Source of the DNA: Telmatactis stephensoni
Taxonomy: Eukaryota > Cnidaria > Anthozoa > Actiniaria > Isophelliidae
Length of the DNA stretch: 64,000 nucleotides
NCBI GenBank assembly: GCA_029948255.1
Contig: JALIZF010001914.1
Location: 744,001-808,000 of the forward strand
Direction: 5' to 3'
Shown: piece after piece, positions 41,225-64,000 of the stretch
Layout of the letters: the number at the start of each line of letters is the position of its first letter
How positions within the stretch are numbered: position 1 is the first letter of the stretch
Translations under genes and position numbers: made by a program
The notes under the pieces: model-generated
Told to the model about the DNA's origin: nothing
Databases searched by the model: none
What the model saw: the letters and a program-made list of their open reading frames with translations, nothing else

Positions 41225-41476
41225 TTACTTCACACAGCTAAAACAAAGACTGCAGTTTCTCACAGCTAAAGCAATATCTATTGCACCAATATTTTCCATG
41301 ACAATTTCACTCAATTTTCCTACACGCATTAACGATAACGTACAAACAGACACTTTAGCTACTATTGTTCGTTTTCTTTTCCTTGTGTCATACTGCTGCT
41401 CACACTTTACATACTCCGTACATAACTGACAAATTTTAACTGCAAGTACAAATCTTGTCACAGTTTGGTATATCAA
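41225..41476 (-). CDS. small Cys-rich ORF whose stop overlaps AATAAA (right copy)
   Basis: Mirror copy of 28998-29249 with the same translation and polyadenylation overlap. Confidence 0.45.
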   Translation of the reverse strand: MIYQTVTRFVLAVKICQLCTEYVKCEQQYDTRKRKRTIVAKVSVCTLSLMRVGKLSEIVMENIGAIDIALAVRNCSLCFSCVK

Positions 41477-42026
41477 TACAAAAATAAGTACCCCCCTTGC
41501 AAAGACATTACACGAGGAAGTACAATCAACACATTCTGAAATCCTAAACTCAGCATTCTTCTCTGATGATCGCCCCTATATTCCTTCCCAAAAATCCTCT
41601 CATCTTGGGCATCTTCTCTGAAATCATCACTTTTTCTCTTTCTTTTTCACTTAGGTGTTTGGTAGCTGATTCGAAGAAAAACGGCGATGGTGTCGCTCAA
41701 GGATAATCAACTAAATACCAGCTTTCCATCTTTCTCAATTAACCACCCTTCTTGAATTTTCTCCAGAGCTAGCTGAAATAAACGTTTCTTCAATTCGCCA
41801 CTCGTTTTGGTGTCGATTTTATTAAACGTTCACTCACGCGCACTGGTCACATTTACAATTCTAAAATTAACACTGAAAAGTCGTTGGCATATGAGTCACT
41901 TGGATACAATTTAGAATATCTCCAACAATGGTCTTTTTGTCTCTCTCTCGATCTCTCGCTTAAAGTTGTCTATTATCCCCGAGGAAAAAATGTCCCGTGG
42001 GATAAAAATTATCCCATGGATCTTTT

Positions 42027-42701
42027 TTAACGTACTGTGACCTTACACCTCTGAGCCATTTCAAGATCCACTGAAAATCCATCTTCAATCAACTTGTCAA
42101 CAATCCGTTGAGCTTCACACTGTGTTATCTCAAAGCGTCGGGTGAAAAGTTCTTCTGGAAAATCTTCGCCCAACTTACCCAATCTATCGACTTCCACAGC
42201 TGCTTCATCAAACATGCTGTTGTATTCTTTCAATCGCTCTGGCTGAAAACTCTTTTCATACTCCCATCGGCTAGGAAGGATTACAAAGTGTTCTACTTCT
42301 GAAGTTTCTTTGTCTTCAAACTTCACAGAAAAACCCATCTCACAAACAATCCAGCGAACACGATCTATTGGCGTGTTGGAAGGAAACCACTTATCGTTCT
42401 TCAAGTAGTCGGCTATCTTTTGAGCTCTTTCCCCCATAAGCACCAAATCATTATTTTCATGATATTCTGTTAGTTCTTCTTCATTCAATAGAGGCTCAAT
42501 TCTCTTACCAAAACCAATATAGGACATGTGGGTCTCGGCCAGAACTTCTCCTTTCTCGTCTAAAGCTTGTATAGGAAGGCCCATTTGTCTTACAATCAAC
42601 AAAATTAACACGCTTTCTTTATCGAGGGTAGAAAACAACTCTTCCAGCTCAGATGCTTCAAAATAAAGTGCTGCTTGTGACTCCAACAACTTCCCCAGCA
42701 A
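42027..42701 (-). CDS. unknown 224-aa acidic ORF (right copy)
   Basis: Mirror copy of 27773-28447, identical in translation, including the missing ATG. Confidence 0.5.
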   Translation of the reverse strand: MLGKLLESQAALYFEASELEELFSTLDKESVLILLIVRQMGLPIQALDEKGEVLAETHMSYIGFGKRIEPLLNEEELTEYHENNDLVLMGERAQKIADYLKNDKWFPSNTPIDRVRWIVCEMGFSVKFEDKETSEVEHFVILPSRWEYEKSFQPERLKEYNSMFDEAAVEVDRLGKLGEDFPEELFTRRFEITQCEAQRIVDKLIEDGFSVDLEMAQRCKVTVR

Positions 42702-42955
42702 ACTCTTCTTTCGGAATATATTGGCACACTGGTTTCACAAAACAGGTAACACACTTTTTGTAGCTTGACAATTTGTTCTTTACTTCTATTACGGACAAAT
42801 TAAAGGTCATAAGCCCTTGGTTAGCACACAAAAACACTTCTTCTTTGCTAGTCAGATTCTCTCAAATAATTAGACTGACTCCTTGTTCACCAAATTCTTT
42901 TAAAAAATACCCACACACAGTTGAATCTTATAGAAAAACATGGTCTGTAATAAAA

Positions 42956-43177
42956 TCAAGTTCCACACAGTCTCATGCAAATGCCTCGTGGGACTTCTTT
43001 TTCCTCTTGAGCCTTTTTTATCAAACGAACTTGCTCTTCTAACCTTTTCACTCCTGTCAAGGTACGCAAATAGTTTTGATTCACAAGTGATATTCCTCCA
43101 TACATTCCTCTCGCTGAAGACAGTATTTCGTGTGGAACAGGTTTAGTAAAAGTCCACCTTTTTACCACGTCACTCAT
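42956..43177 (-). CDS. unknown 74-aa ORF with upstream TATA box (right copy)
   Basis: Mirror copy of 27297-27518 with identical translation. Confidence 0.45.
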   Translation of the reverse strand: MSDVVKRWTFTKPVPHEILSSARGMYGGISLVNQNYLRTLTGVKRLEEQVRLIKKAQEEKEVPRGICMRLCGT

Positions 43178-43796
43178 CTTTATCGTCGGTCTCTGTATGA
43201 CTCGATGGTCATCGATAAGTAATAATGAAGGACAACAAATCTTTATAAATAGTCTCCAACATAAATCATCTTTGCTTTCCCCCATATAACACATCACCAA
43301 TCTCCCTCCACATCAGGCCGCCCCTCATCTCTCAAATTCCATTCCTAATCTGGAAAGCCCAAGCGAGAAGCTAATCTTCTAATCTAGGTCTGCTTCTATT
43401 CGAAGTGTTTTGTTTGTGGGGCTATGTGTTCATTGGTAACTGGTAGTGCCCGCCTGGGAGAGACACTTTTGGACAGAAAGTCATGCAATTCCATGTCGTT
43501 CAAATTATCCATGAACTATTTTTCACATTGCTGATGGATAGAGCCACGTTTTAAGTAACAGTTTATTCGGATTCTCACTAGAGGGTCGGTTTATCACCGA
43601 TTCATCTCGAGTAGGGTTTTAAAAGAATGATGTTTTACCCGCGAGCCTTCTATTACCGTATAAGGAAATCTCTACTGACCCTAGTTCGAGGCCTGATAAA
43701 TGTTTTCTCATCCAAAAGGAATTTTCTTTGAAAAATCCCTCAAAATACTCGGCTCGGCCGACTAGATCCGCCATCTTGGTTTGTGGCCGAAAAGGA

Positions 43797-45664
43797 ATGG
43801 ACACGAGTTAAGACAGATACCCGTTCCATAAGGCATGTCTGTGGGTGTAGACGCACGCGATGTATAGGCTACGCACTTGTTGAACAACGGTTTTTGTTTC
43901 CCTACGCACCCCTCCCCCGACAAATGATTGGGTGTCGACGCACGTTAGATGTCGCCTATGGACTACGTGTATAAAGATTTTGTTTCTTCAACACTCTCCT
44001 CACAGGCGAAATAATTGTTATTTATTTTGACGCTGGGTTTCGAAGGAACGAAATCACCCTGACCAGACCAGCTATTTCATATCCCAAATAAAATAGGAAA
44101 AAAGCAGAGTTTTTTCCTTCTCTATAAAAGGATAATGAGGTCCTTTGAGTCATCACTGAAAACCGAACAACAAAGGAAAACGCTTATTGGACTGCAATCT
44201 GAAGCCAATTCGAAACCCAGTTACACACTTTATTTTCACTGAGAGGAGGTACAATAAATTTCATCATTGACACCATGCCCCACAGAAAACCCACACATAC
44301 ACACGATTTCTCGATAGAGTAATGCATTCCTGTTTCTGCCACAAGGTTTCATTTTTTCTTCTTCTTCTTCTTCTTCTTCTTCTTCTTCTTCTTCTTCTTC
44401 TTCTTCTTCTTCTTCTTCTTCTTCTTCTTCTGGTAGAAATCCCTGGAATTGCTTTTGGGCACTCTTTCTTTGAAAAACGTCTCTTTTTTCAGCTCCTGAT
44501 GGCTAGCTTGACAACTAGATCTGCCACCTTAGTTTGTGGCGGAAGAGGAATGGACACGAGTTAACACACCCCCTACAGGCGAAATTATTATTTTCCATAT
44601 CCCGAATGAAATAGGGGTAAAAGCAGAGATTTTTTTCCAAGTCATCAATGAAAACTTTACAACAGAGGATGATGCTTATCTTGGACTGCAAACTGAAGCC
44701 AATTCGAAACTCATTCATAAATGACCGACGATGGAATTACTACCCATACACACAGAAATGTATAAATCAACTGGAAATGGTCCAGAGACGAGCTGCGCGT
44801 TTTGTAAAGAACAACTAGTCCACAGAAGCAAGTGTGGCAGCAATGATCCAAGACCTACAATGGCCCTCCCTCTCTTCTATTAGGAAAAGAAACAGACTCA
44901 TAGTGACTCATACAAGTCAGTGCTTAAATGGCTAAAGTGCCATAAAAATGAAACAGTGATTTTGTGAATTCCTCAGAAACGAAAACTAGAAAAAAAAAAC
45001 ACCAACATATTATTTTCGCTTAGGTGCAAAAACTGATATAGAGCTGTTGCAAAACGGGAACGACCTTCCATCAGATGATGTAGTAGCAGCAAATGTAAAC
45101 AATTTCAAATCAAAATTGAAAGTTCAATATTTAATATCTATTTAGAACTATCACTTTAGTATTACTAATATTTATCAAATCTATTTATCTATTTATTTAT
45201 TGACTTATTTATCTACTTATTTATTTATTTACTTATTTATTTATTATTTCTTCCAGTATTGTAATTTTTTGGTTTGTAAGCTATTGTGGTTTAGCCGGCC
45301 ATTGTCATCCCCTCTGTCACATGCAATTAGCTTTACATAGTAATAAATCAGGATCAGGATACATTTTATTTTCATTGAGAGGAGGTACAATAAATTTCGT
45401 GGTCAAGAAAATGCCATGTATTGGCTTTGCGAATCACTGCTAAAGATGTCCAAACATTAGCGCAAGGGGTCACACGCAAGGACGCGCGAGGCCTCAGTGA
45501 CAACATGCATGCCTTGACAGAAAACCCACACAAAGACACGATTCCTCGACAGGGTAATGCACTCCGGTTTTGTCACCAGGTTTGTTTGTTTGTTTGTTGT
45601 TGTTGTTTTTTTCGTATAGAAAACCTTGGAATCGTTTTTGGACACTCATTCGACTCCTGATATT
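43797..45664. repeat. internal duplicated modules in the right arm
   Basis: Mirror copy of 24850-26720. One module here contains the expanded CTT microsatellite (about 44357-44431). Confidence 0.7.
44745..45250 (+). pseudogene. 3' relic of a non-LTR retrotransposon nested in the right arm
   Basis: Mirror copy of 25264-25770 with the same in-frame stop after RAARFVKNN and the same ATTT tail (about 45178-45250). Confidence 0.75.
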
Positions 45665-45816
45665 TCTTCGAATCTGTTTCGCTCACGCGGTGACCTTGAC
45701 ATGGTTGTATCATTGTTATTGTCAGTCAGTCACTTTTTTCAGGTGTTCTTTTCAATTTTCATTTCAAGACCAAACCAGTCCGTTTGAAAAAAACATCATT
45801 GATGCCTCTGTTTTTG

Positions 45817-46119
45817 TCAACGATGTTGATCCATAATATTTTTAGACTCAGGCTGGGAAAGTTGCTCTTGGTCCAACACATGTTTTGTATCAAATATTAT
45901 CGTTTGATCGTTTCTTGAGTTCCTTGTCGCATAAACACACTCGACAAAATTTTTTAATGTGTTTACTTTTGCTTTTGGTCGTAGTTTTTCAAAGTCATTT
46001 TGGAACGGGTAGTCGATGACTCGATTTTTCAATGAGTATTGACAAAGTTTTTTACTGTGCCTTGGACCCACCCTCGCTTTTAAAGATATTCTTGTTTCTT
46101 TTGCCTTCATTTCTAGCAT
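45817..46119 (-). CDS. unknown basic 100-aa ORF (right copy)
   Basis: Mirror copy of 24395-24697, with the same reading frame and the same doubts. Confidence 0.2.
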   Translation of the reverse strand: MLEMKAKETRISLKARVGPRHSKKLCQYSLKNRVIDYPFQNDFEKLRPKAKVNTLKNFVECVYATRNSRNDQTIIFDTKHVLDQEQLSQPESKNIMDQHR

Positions 46120-46378
46120 ATTTTCTGCATCCTCAGATTCTCTGGGTGAACAAGAAAATAAGTAAGTCTTGCGTCAAAATAAATGAATAAATAAAAAAAT
46201 AATAGTAAAGATTTTGAAATTGCAATCAGGATCCATAAAATTCAAAGTTTATAAAGATTTTTGTCTCTGATTTTTCTTTTAATTGTAGACGTTTCGGCCA
46301 TTGACTCCGGCCTTCAAAAAATAATAATAAAAAGCAAAAAATATTTTTTCTGATATATGTATATGTTTTTTCTCGCAG

Positions 46379-47329
46379 GCGATCCATGGCCAGAATCTGA
46401 CAAAGAAGACGTCTGTGAAGCCGCCTCTGCTACTAGCCCTAGCTATAGGCCTGCGTAAGTCTTATTTGTTTCTTTACTCAAACACACCTAGCCAGTTTCT
46501 AAGTCGTCTGTTTACTTTATATGCAGTTTAACCCCATTTGCTTCTGAAGAATGTGCTTATTCTATCATATATTCTTATTTTGAGGGAAGTAGTTTCTAAG
46601 TAGCTAAACCATGTTTTTTTAGAAAGCATTGGCTACAAAACTATACACATAAATCAGCCGACAAAACTGCTAGATTTTTGATTCAGTGGTACAACGACAT
46701 TCAAATGAATGTCTTTCAATCTGATCCCTACCAGTGAGTGCGATGGTAAGGTCTTATCAGTAGACGACAAAAAAGATGACCTTATGCAAAGTGTGTAGAT
46801 AAATCAATTAATTGTCTCAACCGTCACATATCGAGAAACTGTAGTTTGTGTAAATTCATCTTAGAAGACTGACTCTCGAGCGATTTCCTTTTTTTAAGAA
46901 ATTCGTTTCTTCTCTAGATTTCACCTGCTTTGCTTAAAGCCGGCCTGTCAATACAGAAACGATAATTTTCGCGATGAAATCAGTTATCAGACCTTATTCT
47001 GTTTGAAATGTCACCAAAAACGGAAAATGTTGACCTTCAGTTTTATTCCACACTGCGAACCAATTATTTTTCATACACTCAACCTTACCAATGTAACTGG
47101 TAATTACTATTTCTACTGTAGAGGCGACTTTATAATTACCAAATCGCCACTCCCTCTAGGCCGTATTTTTCACAACTGCATTTTCACATTCCTTAGAAAA
47201 CACCCAAACTTTAGTCTAGCTTACGTTGTGTGTACTCCAAATACTGTGAGCCGTGATGACAATTTAGAACGTTTCCTATCTACTCTCGATTATCCTCAAT
47301 TCAAAACCCATAGATATTTTCTACAATAA
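46379..47329 (+). CDS. spliced Cys-containing gene of unknown function, three exons (right copy)
   Basis: Exons 46379-46454, 46623-46733 and 46918-47329. Splice sites, phases and translation are the same as in the left copy at 23185-24135, with no disrupting change seen in either. A candidate upstream exon ends at about 46159 (donor GTAAGT, one base left over) but cannot be confirmed by eye. Confidence 0.65.
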
Positions 47330-47433
47330 CGAACCGATTAACAGAGACACGAGCGCTGCTGCAAAAGCTAGCAAATTATCCTATTTTGATATATTTGTAA
47401 AACAGCATTGCTTCTTTAAGAGAACTATACAAA

Positions 47434-47886
47434 ATGTTCGTGTTTAAACCAAATTTGGAAGAGGCTAGTTCCAAGTGCCTTGATAAACAGATACTAGACT
47501 TTGAAAATCCTGCAAAAGTCTTCCATGGCCAGGGTCTCCTCTCTCCTCCCCTTGATCAGTCCTTTCGATCTTATGATCATATACTCCAACACCAGATCAC
47601 CGTCACAAAGAAAGCCATCGCTTTTCAACCGCTCCTGTCTTTCACGTGCCTTTTTTACTTTTCACGTCTGACGTTGTTTGACTTTCGAGCCAACGCGCGG
47701 GATGCGTGTCTTCGTTCCACATTCTATAATAACACAAACACTGCCAAAATTCTCCTTTACAATAACAACATTGCCCAGCTGGCAACTTTTCCCATCCTGC
47801 TTTTTCAGCGAGTTTCCTGTGACATTCCTTCTCCTGACAAAAATAACCTTCGCCAGTCGTTTCCCGACTCTCAACGACACACATAG
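47434..47886 (+). CDS. unknown 150-aa ORF (right copy)
   Basis: Mirror copy of 22628-23080 with identical translation, downstream of the right-arm copy of the spliced gene (46379-47329). Confidence 0.35.
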   Translation: MFVFKPNLEEASSKCLDKQILDFENPAKVFHGQGLLSPPLDQSFRSYDHILQHQITVTKKAIAFQPLLSFTCLFYFSRLTLFDFRANARDACLRSTFYNNTNTAKILLYNNNIAQLATFPILLFQRVSCDIPSPDKNNLRQSFPDSQRHT

Positions 47887-48046
47887 TGCGTTTGACTAAC
47901 ATCGATAGCAGGAGCTCTTGCTCCTGTGAGAGTCCGCATGAACTAGGTGGGTGGGGCCCATTTCCATCCCTTATGAGACGGTACTGTGCCTGAGTCTCTG
48001 TCTTATCTCTCCATCTGTATGGAATGCATGGTCTGAAGTGGTACAT
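47642..48046 (-). CDS. unknown 134-aa Cys-rich ORF at the extreme terminus (right copy)
   Basis: Mirror copy of 22468-22872 with the same translation. It starts 8 bp inside the right end of the element and is read away from the rabphilin stop codon, on the same strand as rabphilin. Confidence 0.35.
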   Translation of the reverse strand: MYHFRPCIPYRWRDKTETQAQYRLIRDGNGPHPPSSCGLSQEQELLLSMLVKRTMCVVESRETTGEGYFCQEKECHRKLAEKAGWEKLPAGQCCYCKGEFWQCLCYYRMWNEDTHPARWLESQTTSDVKSKKGT

Positions 48047-48054
48047 ATACTACT

Positions 48055-48059
48055 TTTCT
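48055..48059. repeat. right target-site duplication of the palindromic element
   Basis: TTTCT directly follows the terminal ACTACT at 48054 and matches 22455-22459. Confidence 0.55.
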
Positions 48060-48093
48060 TCTAGCCCCTTTTACTAGCTATATAGGTTTACCT

Positions 48094-61542
<13,449 letters not shown>

Positions 61543-61912
61543 GCTAATTCATGAATTGTAATAGATCAAAGTGTAGTTCTTAGACAGCCTTTTCTTGGAT
61601 TTAGATCAGCTGATACAAGATTGCAGCTCTTGCTTCTTGACTCTTATCATGTCGGTTTATTCCAAACGAATACCAAAAAACCAACGAATTTTCCAGTGTA
61701 TCCCATAGCGATGAGGCAAAATTCCCTCCATTAGTTTACAAAACTTCAATTCAGTCTATTAAATTACGATTAACAACAGGAGTACGGAAATTATATTAAC
61801 TTCAAACTGCAGACTGTTTTCATTGGCATAATTATGTGTGTTTGTCACGTGACCAATAAGTAAATTATGATCGCGGGCACAAAATTTTTGCAGTTTTGGC
61901 AACGTTTCACAA
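61543..61912. promoter_or_regulatory. head-to-head promoter between rabphilin-like and OLAH-like genes
   Basis: Only 370 bp separate the two divergent start codons (61542 minus, 61913 plus). The palindrome GTCACGTGAC (61844-61853) is an E-box with the sequence known as the CLEAR/TFE-type site, and a CCAAT box overlaps its end (61853-61857). No TATA box is placed obviously for either gene. Shared regulation is inferred from the spacing. Confidence 0.6.
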
Positions 61913-63691
61913 ATGGACTCTAAATGGCTCCGATGTAGATTTAAACGACCGACGGCTAGTTTTTATATGTTCTGTTTTCCTTGGGCAGGTGGAGGAACAT
62001 CCTATTACACTGGAAAATGGACTCAAAATCTACCTGAAAACATCGAAGGTGAAGCAACCTGGTACTTGAATTTCTATACACAACTGACTCCAAGTGACCT
62101 TGTTTTTAGTTTTTAGAAAAATCTTGCTGCAGGATTTCAGTTGCCTATGAAAGAAATAGTACTTGTGTACTGTACGCGGTGCACGGCCATGGCAGTATTG
62201 TTAACGTGCAGCATTCGATCTTGAACTCTAGTTTATAATATCCCTGCTGAGTATCACTGTATTTCTTTCACAACGTCTCAAATAAGTTACATGTAGAAGG
62301 TTGGTTTTTAATTAAGTTTAAATTATTGAATTTAGACTGTCCATTGACAAAAATCCCTCATTTCTCTAAAGCGACGAAAAGAGGGAATTGAATAGGAATT
62401 GAATGGGAAATTTTGAATAAAGAGTTCAGTGGTATTTTAATAATTTACTGCAGATTCACCTCATTAGGTAAATTATGAAGCTTATATAAACACTTTTGAT
62501 GTGTCAACTTATTTAGCAATTATTCCAATATTTTCTCCCAAAACTCTTCCATTTTAACACCAACAAAATAGGCAGTTTAATGAGTCATTTCTCTCACAAG
62601 AATCCTGTATGTGTGTTTGTTTGGAGTAGTTAGTGGATGACACAAACTTCTATAAATAAGTAGATTATCATCTCAGTGAGAGGTCCAACCTTCAAAACCC
62701 TCAAATTTAGATTTTTCCAATCCAATTCTTGTTTAGATTAGAAAGAATTAAAGTTCATCCAAACAGTCAATTTGTTTTTGTTGCTAATTTGCATTAAAAT
62801 TGTTGACACTATTTGCTTTAAGAACATCTGCAGTAATTGCATATTACATATATATGCATCTTTAGTGATCAACTAATAACTAATATTATGTTTTTATTAA
62901 TATTAATAATCTGTTTTTGTGTATCAGTTTATGCAATTTGTCTACCAGGGAGAGAGGGCAGATTTAAAGAGCCATTTATGACAGAATGGCAGCCAGTTAT
63001 CCAAGATCTCTGTAAGGACATTGGCAAAGTTTTGGAAGACAAAAGTAGGCAGTTTGCTTTCTGGGGACATAGGTATGTAAGTGACGTTTTGGGCAAAATG
63101 ATGTACAATGATTTGAGGAGGTATAATTGAGAATAATTATTAGGAAGCTTAAGACAAATTAAAGTACAAGTACAAAATTTGACTGATTAACTTGAGTTAG
63201 TAAGACATGTCAGGAAAGGATGTGATTCTATAGGTACAAGACTCTGCTGAACAACTTTTCCAAAAAATCTTCTCTCTTTTCCAAATTTGAGCTTGGAACC
63301 AAAGCATGCACTCAACAAATGCAGAATACTGTAATCAGCAAGTATTATAATATGCTAATTAATCAAATTTTGTACTCATACTTGTCTTTTGTGCTTAAGA
63401 TCCCTATTATTTATTATAAGATTGCTCAATCACATTCTCAAATTATTTTACAATTTGTATCATTTTCATATCACTAAACATTTTTCCAAGTGGTTTGTAC
63501 AACCTAAAAACTTCCACATAATTGCCAAATTCCTTTCAAAGCAAATCTTTCCTGAACCACAAAAAAGTTTAATGTTGTGTATTTCTCTTAGTATGGGTGC
63601 ACGTATATGTTTTGAAGTAGCTACACACCTCAAAGTACATTATGGCTTGGAGCCTGCACATCTACTAATATCTGGTGTCCCAGCACCACAG
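61913..63691 (+). CDS. OLAH: OLAH-like type II (S-acyl) thioesterase, first three exons; continues beyond the window
   Basis: OLAH releases medium-chain fatty acids from fatty acid synthase. It is an alpha/beta hydrolase related to GrsT-type editing thioesterases of polyketide and peptide synthases. Exons 61913-62048, 62928-63072 and 63592-63691 join in frame (127 codons) with consensus splice sites. The N-terminal strand-loop FCFPWAGGGTSYY provides the oxyanion region, then LPGREGRFKEP, then FAFWGHSMGARICFEV, where GHSMG holds the nucleophile Ser. The Ser codon is split by the second intron. The catalytic Asp and His lie in later exons outside the window. A stop follows each exon only if read into the intron. 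No signal peptide, so cytosolic. Confidence 0.93.
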
Positions 63692-64000
63692 GTAACATAC
63701 TGCCGCTAGTTACATTGTAGGTAGGAAATAATCATTTAACTCTGTCTTGCTTATATAATACCACTGAATACATGATCTATGTTGGTTCTTTGAGGCATTC
63801 TTAATCATCATCCCAAATCAACTACTAAGACATTTAGGGTAGTTCCTGATGTATTATCCATAGTGTCTTTATTTAAACATGCATTTAGGTGGTTTTGACA
63901 ACTATCCAAAATGTTTAAGTGTTAGCATTCCTTATAAAAATGCTAATTTAAAGTAATAATGCATAAGCATAGTAACATTTTCATTCAGCGAAGACACAGG
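63692..64000. other. intron of the OLAH-like gene at the window end
   Basis: The donor GTAACA at 63692 starts an AT-rich intron that runs to the window edge. No further exon recognised. Confidence 0.6.

Larger units (their letters stand above)
22460..48054. mobile_element. 25.6-kb palindromic integrated element: inverted dimer of a decayed Polinton/adintovirus-like genome
   Basis: Every position x from 22460 to 35222 is mirrored on the opposite strand at about 70476-x; the sum drifts between 70474 and 70517 because of small indels. Termini are AGTAGTATATGTACC and its inverse. Polinton termini are described, as I recall, as 5'-AG. Flanks differ outside the termini but share TTTCT. Each arm carries the same gene relics: an rve integrase, Cys-rich ORFs, an acidic-tailed protein gene, a spliced gene and a LINE relic. 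I recognise no PolB, capsid, protease or ATPase. The inference is a broken linear element that folded back into a head-to-head dimer, lost part of its genome at the junction and integrated by its identical ends. An alternative is a host foldback element that captured an integrase. Confidence 0.8.
35254..48054 (-). repeat. right arm of the palindrome (about 12.80 kb)
   Basis: Inverse copy of the left arm. It has a longer CTT tract at about 44357-44431 and an extra base near 39607, which frameshifts an ORF that is open at the same place in the left arm. Its outer end stops about 35 bp beyond the rabphilin stop codon. Confidence 0.97.

Noticed and set aside
22460..48054. Palindrome as a missed-adapter (reverse-complement read) artefact
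   Set aside because: Such artefacts would mirror the flanking host sequence too. Here both arms end at the same point with a 5-bp direct repeat, outer flanks differ, and the arms differ in microsatellite length and point changes. It is not fully excluded without reads.
22460..48054. A complete Polinton with polymerase and capsid genes
   Set aside because: Only the integrase could be recognised. No PolB, major capsid, protease or packaging ATPase motif was found in any frame I read.

Overview
The window looks like a gene-sparse, AT-rich and repeat-rich animal nuclear genome. Genes are split by GT-AG introns, and there are many microsatellites, MITE-like inverted repeats, a tRNA-derived SINE and relics of LINEs (non-LTR retrotransposons). 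The gene set (RAD51C, a CD36/LIMP-2-like receptor, PPTC7, rabphilin, a type II thioesterase) and the repeat style suggest a marine invertebrate, most likely an anthozoan cnidarian. That placement is an inference from overall character, not from a diagnostic marker.

Layout. The first 2.7 kb holds the last five exons of a RAD51C-like recombinase gene (+). After about 4 kb of repeats comes an intronless CD36-family gene with a LIMP-2-like C-terminal sorting signal (6918-8468, +). A five-exon PPTC7-like mitochondrial phosphatase follows (9889-15035, +); its introns hold a SINE/LINE fragment, a foldback repeat and a 34-bp minisatellite. From 15 to 22.4 kb I see no gene, only MITEs, a SINE and microsatellites.

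The centrepiece is a 25.6-kb near-perfect palindrome (22460-48054). Two inverted arms of about 12.8 kb are separated by 31 bp that themselves contain a small hairpin. Outer termini are AGTAGT/ACTACT, flanked by a 5-bp direct repeat TTTCT. Each arm carries the same decayed set of genes: a retroviral-type (rve) integrase broken by frameshifts and lacking its catalytic Glu, several Cys-rich ORFs, an acidic-tailed protein gene, a three-exon Cys-containing gene I do not recognise, and a nested LINE relic. Several ORFs have a TATA box close upstream and a stop codon embedded in AATAAA, which is a compact DNA-virus/Polinton-like layout. I see no PolB, capsid or packaging ATPase. My reading is that a degraded Polinton/adintovirus-like element formed a head-to-head inverted dimer and integrated, or was duplicated in place, recently. 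It lies about 35 bp beyond the stop codon of the neighbouring rabphilin gene.

From 48.1 to 61.5 kb on the minus strand is a complete 17-exon rabphilin-3A-like gene: Rab-binding FYVE-type zinc finger, acidic/Ser linker, C2A and C2B, about 622 aa. Its introns contain several MITEs and a dead LINE endonuclease. It shares a 370-bp head-to-head promoter, containing a GTCACGTGAC palindrome and a CCAAT box, with the first three exons of a plus-strand OLAH-like thioesterase gene that runs off the window.
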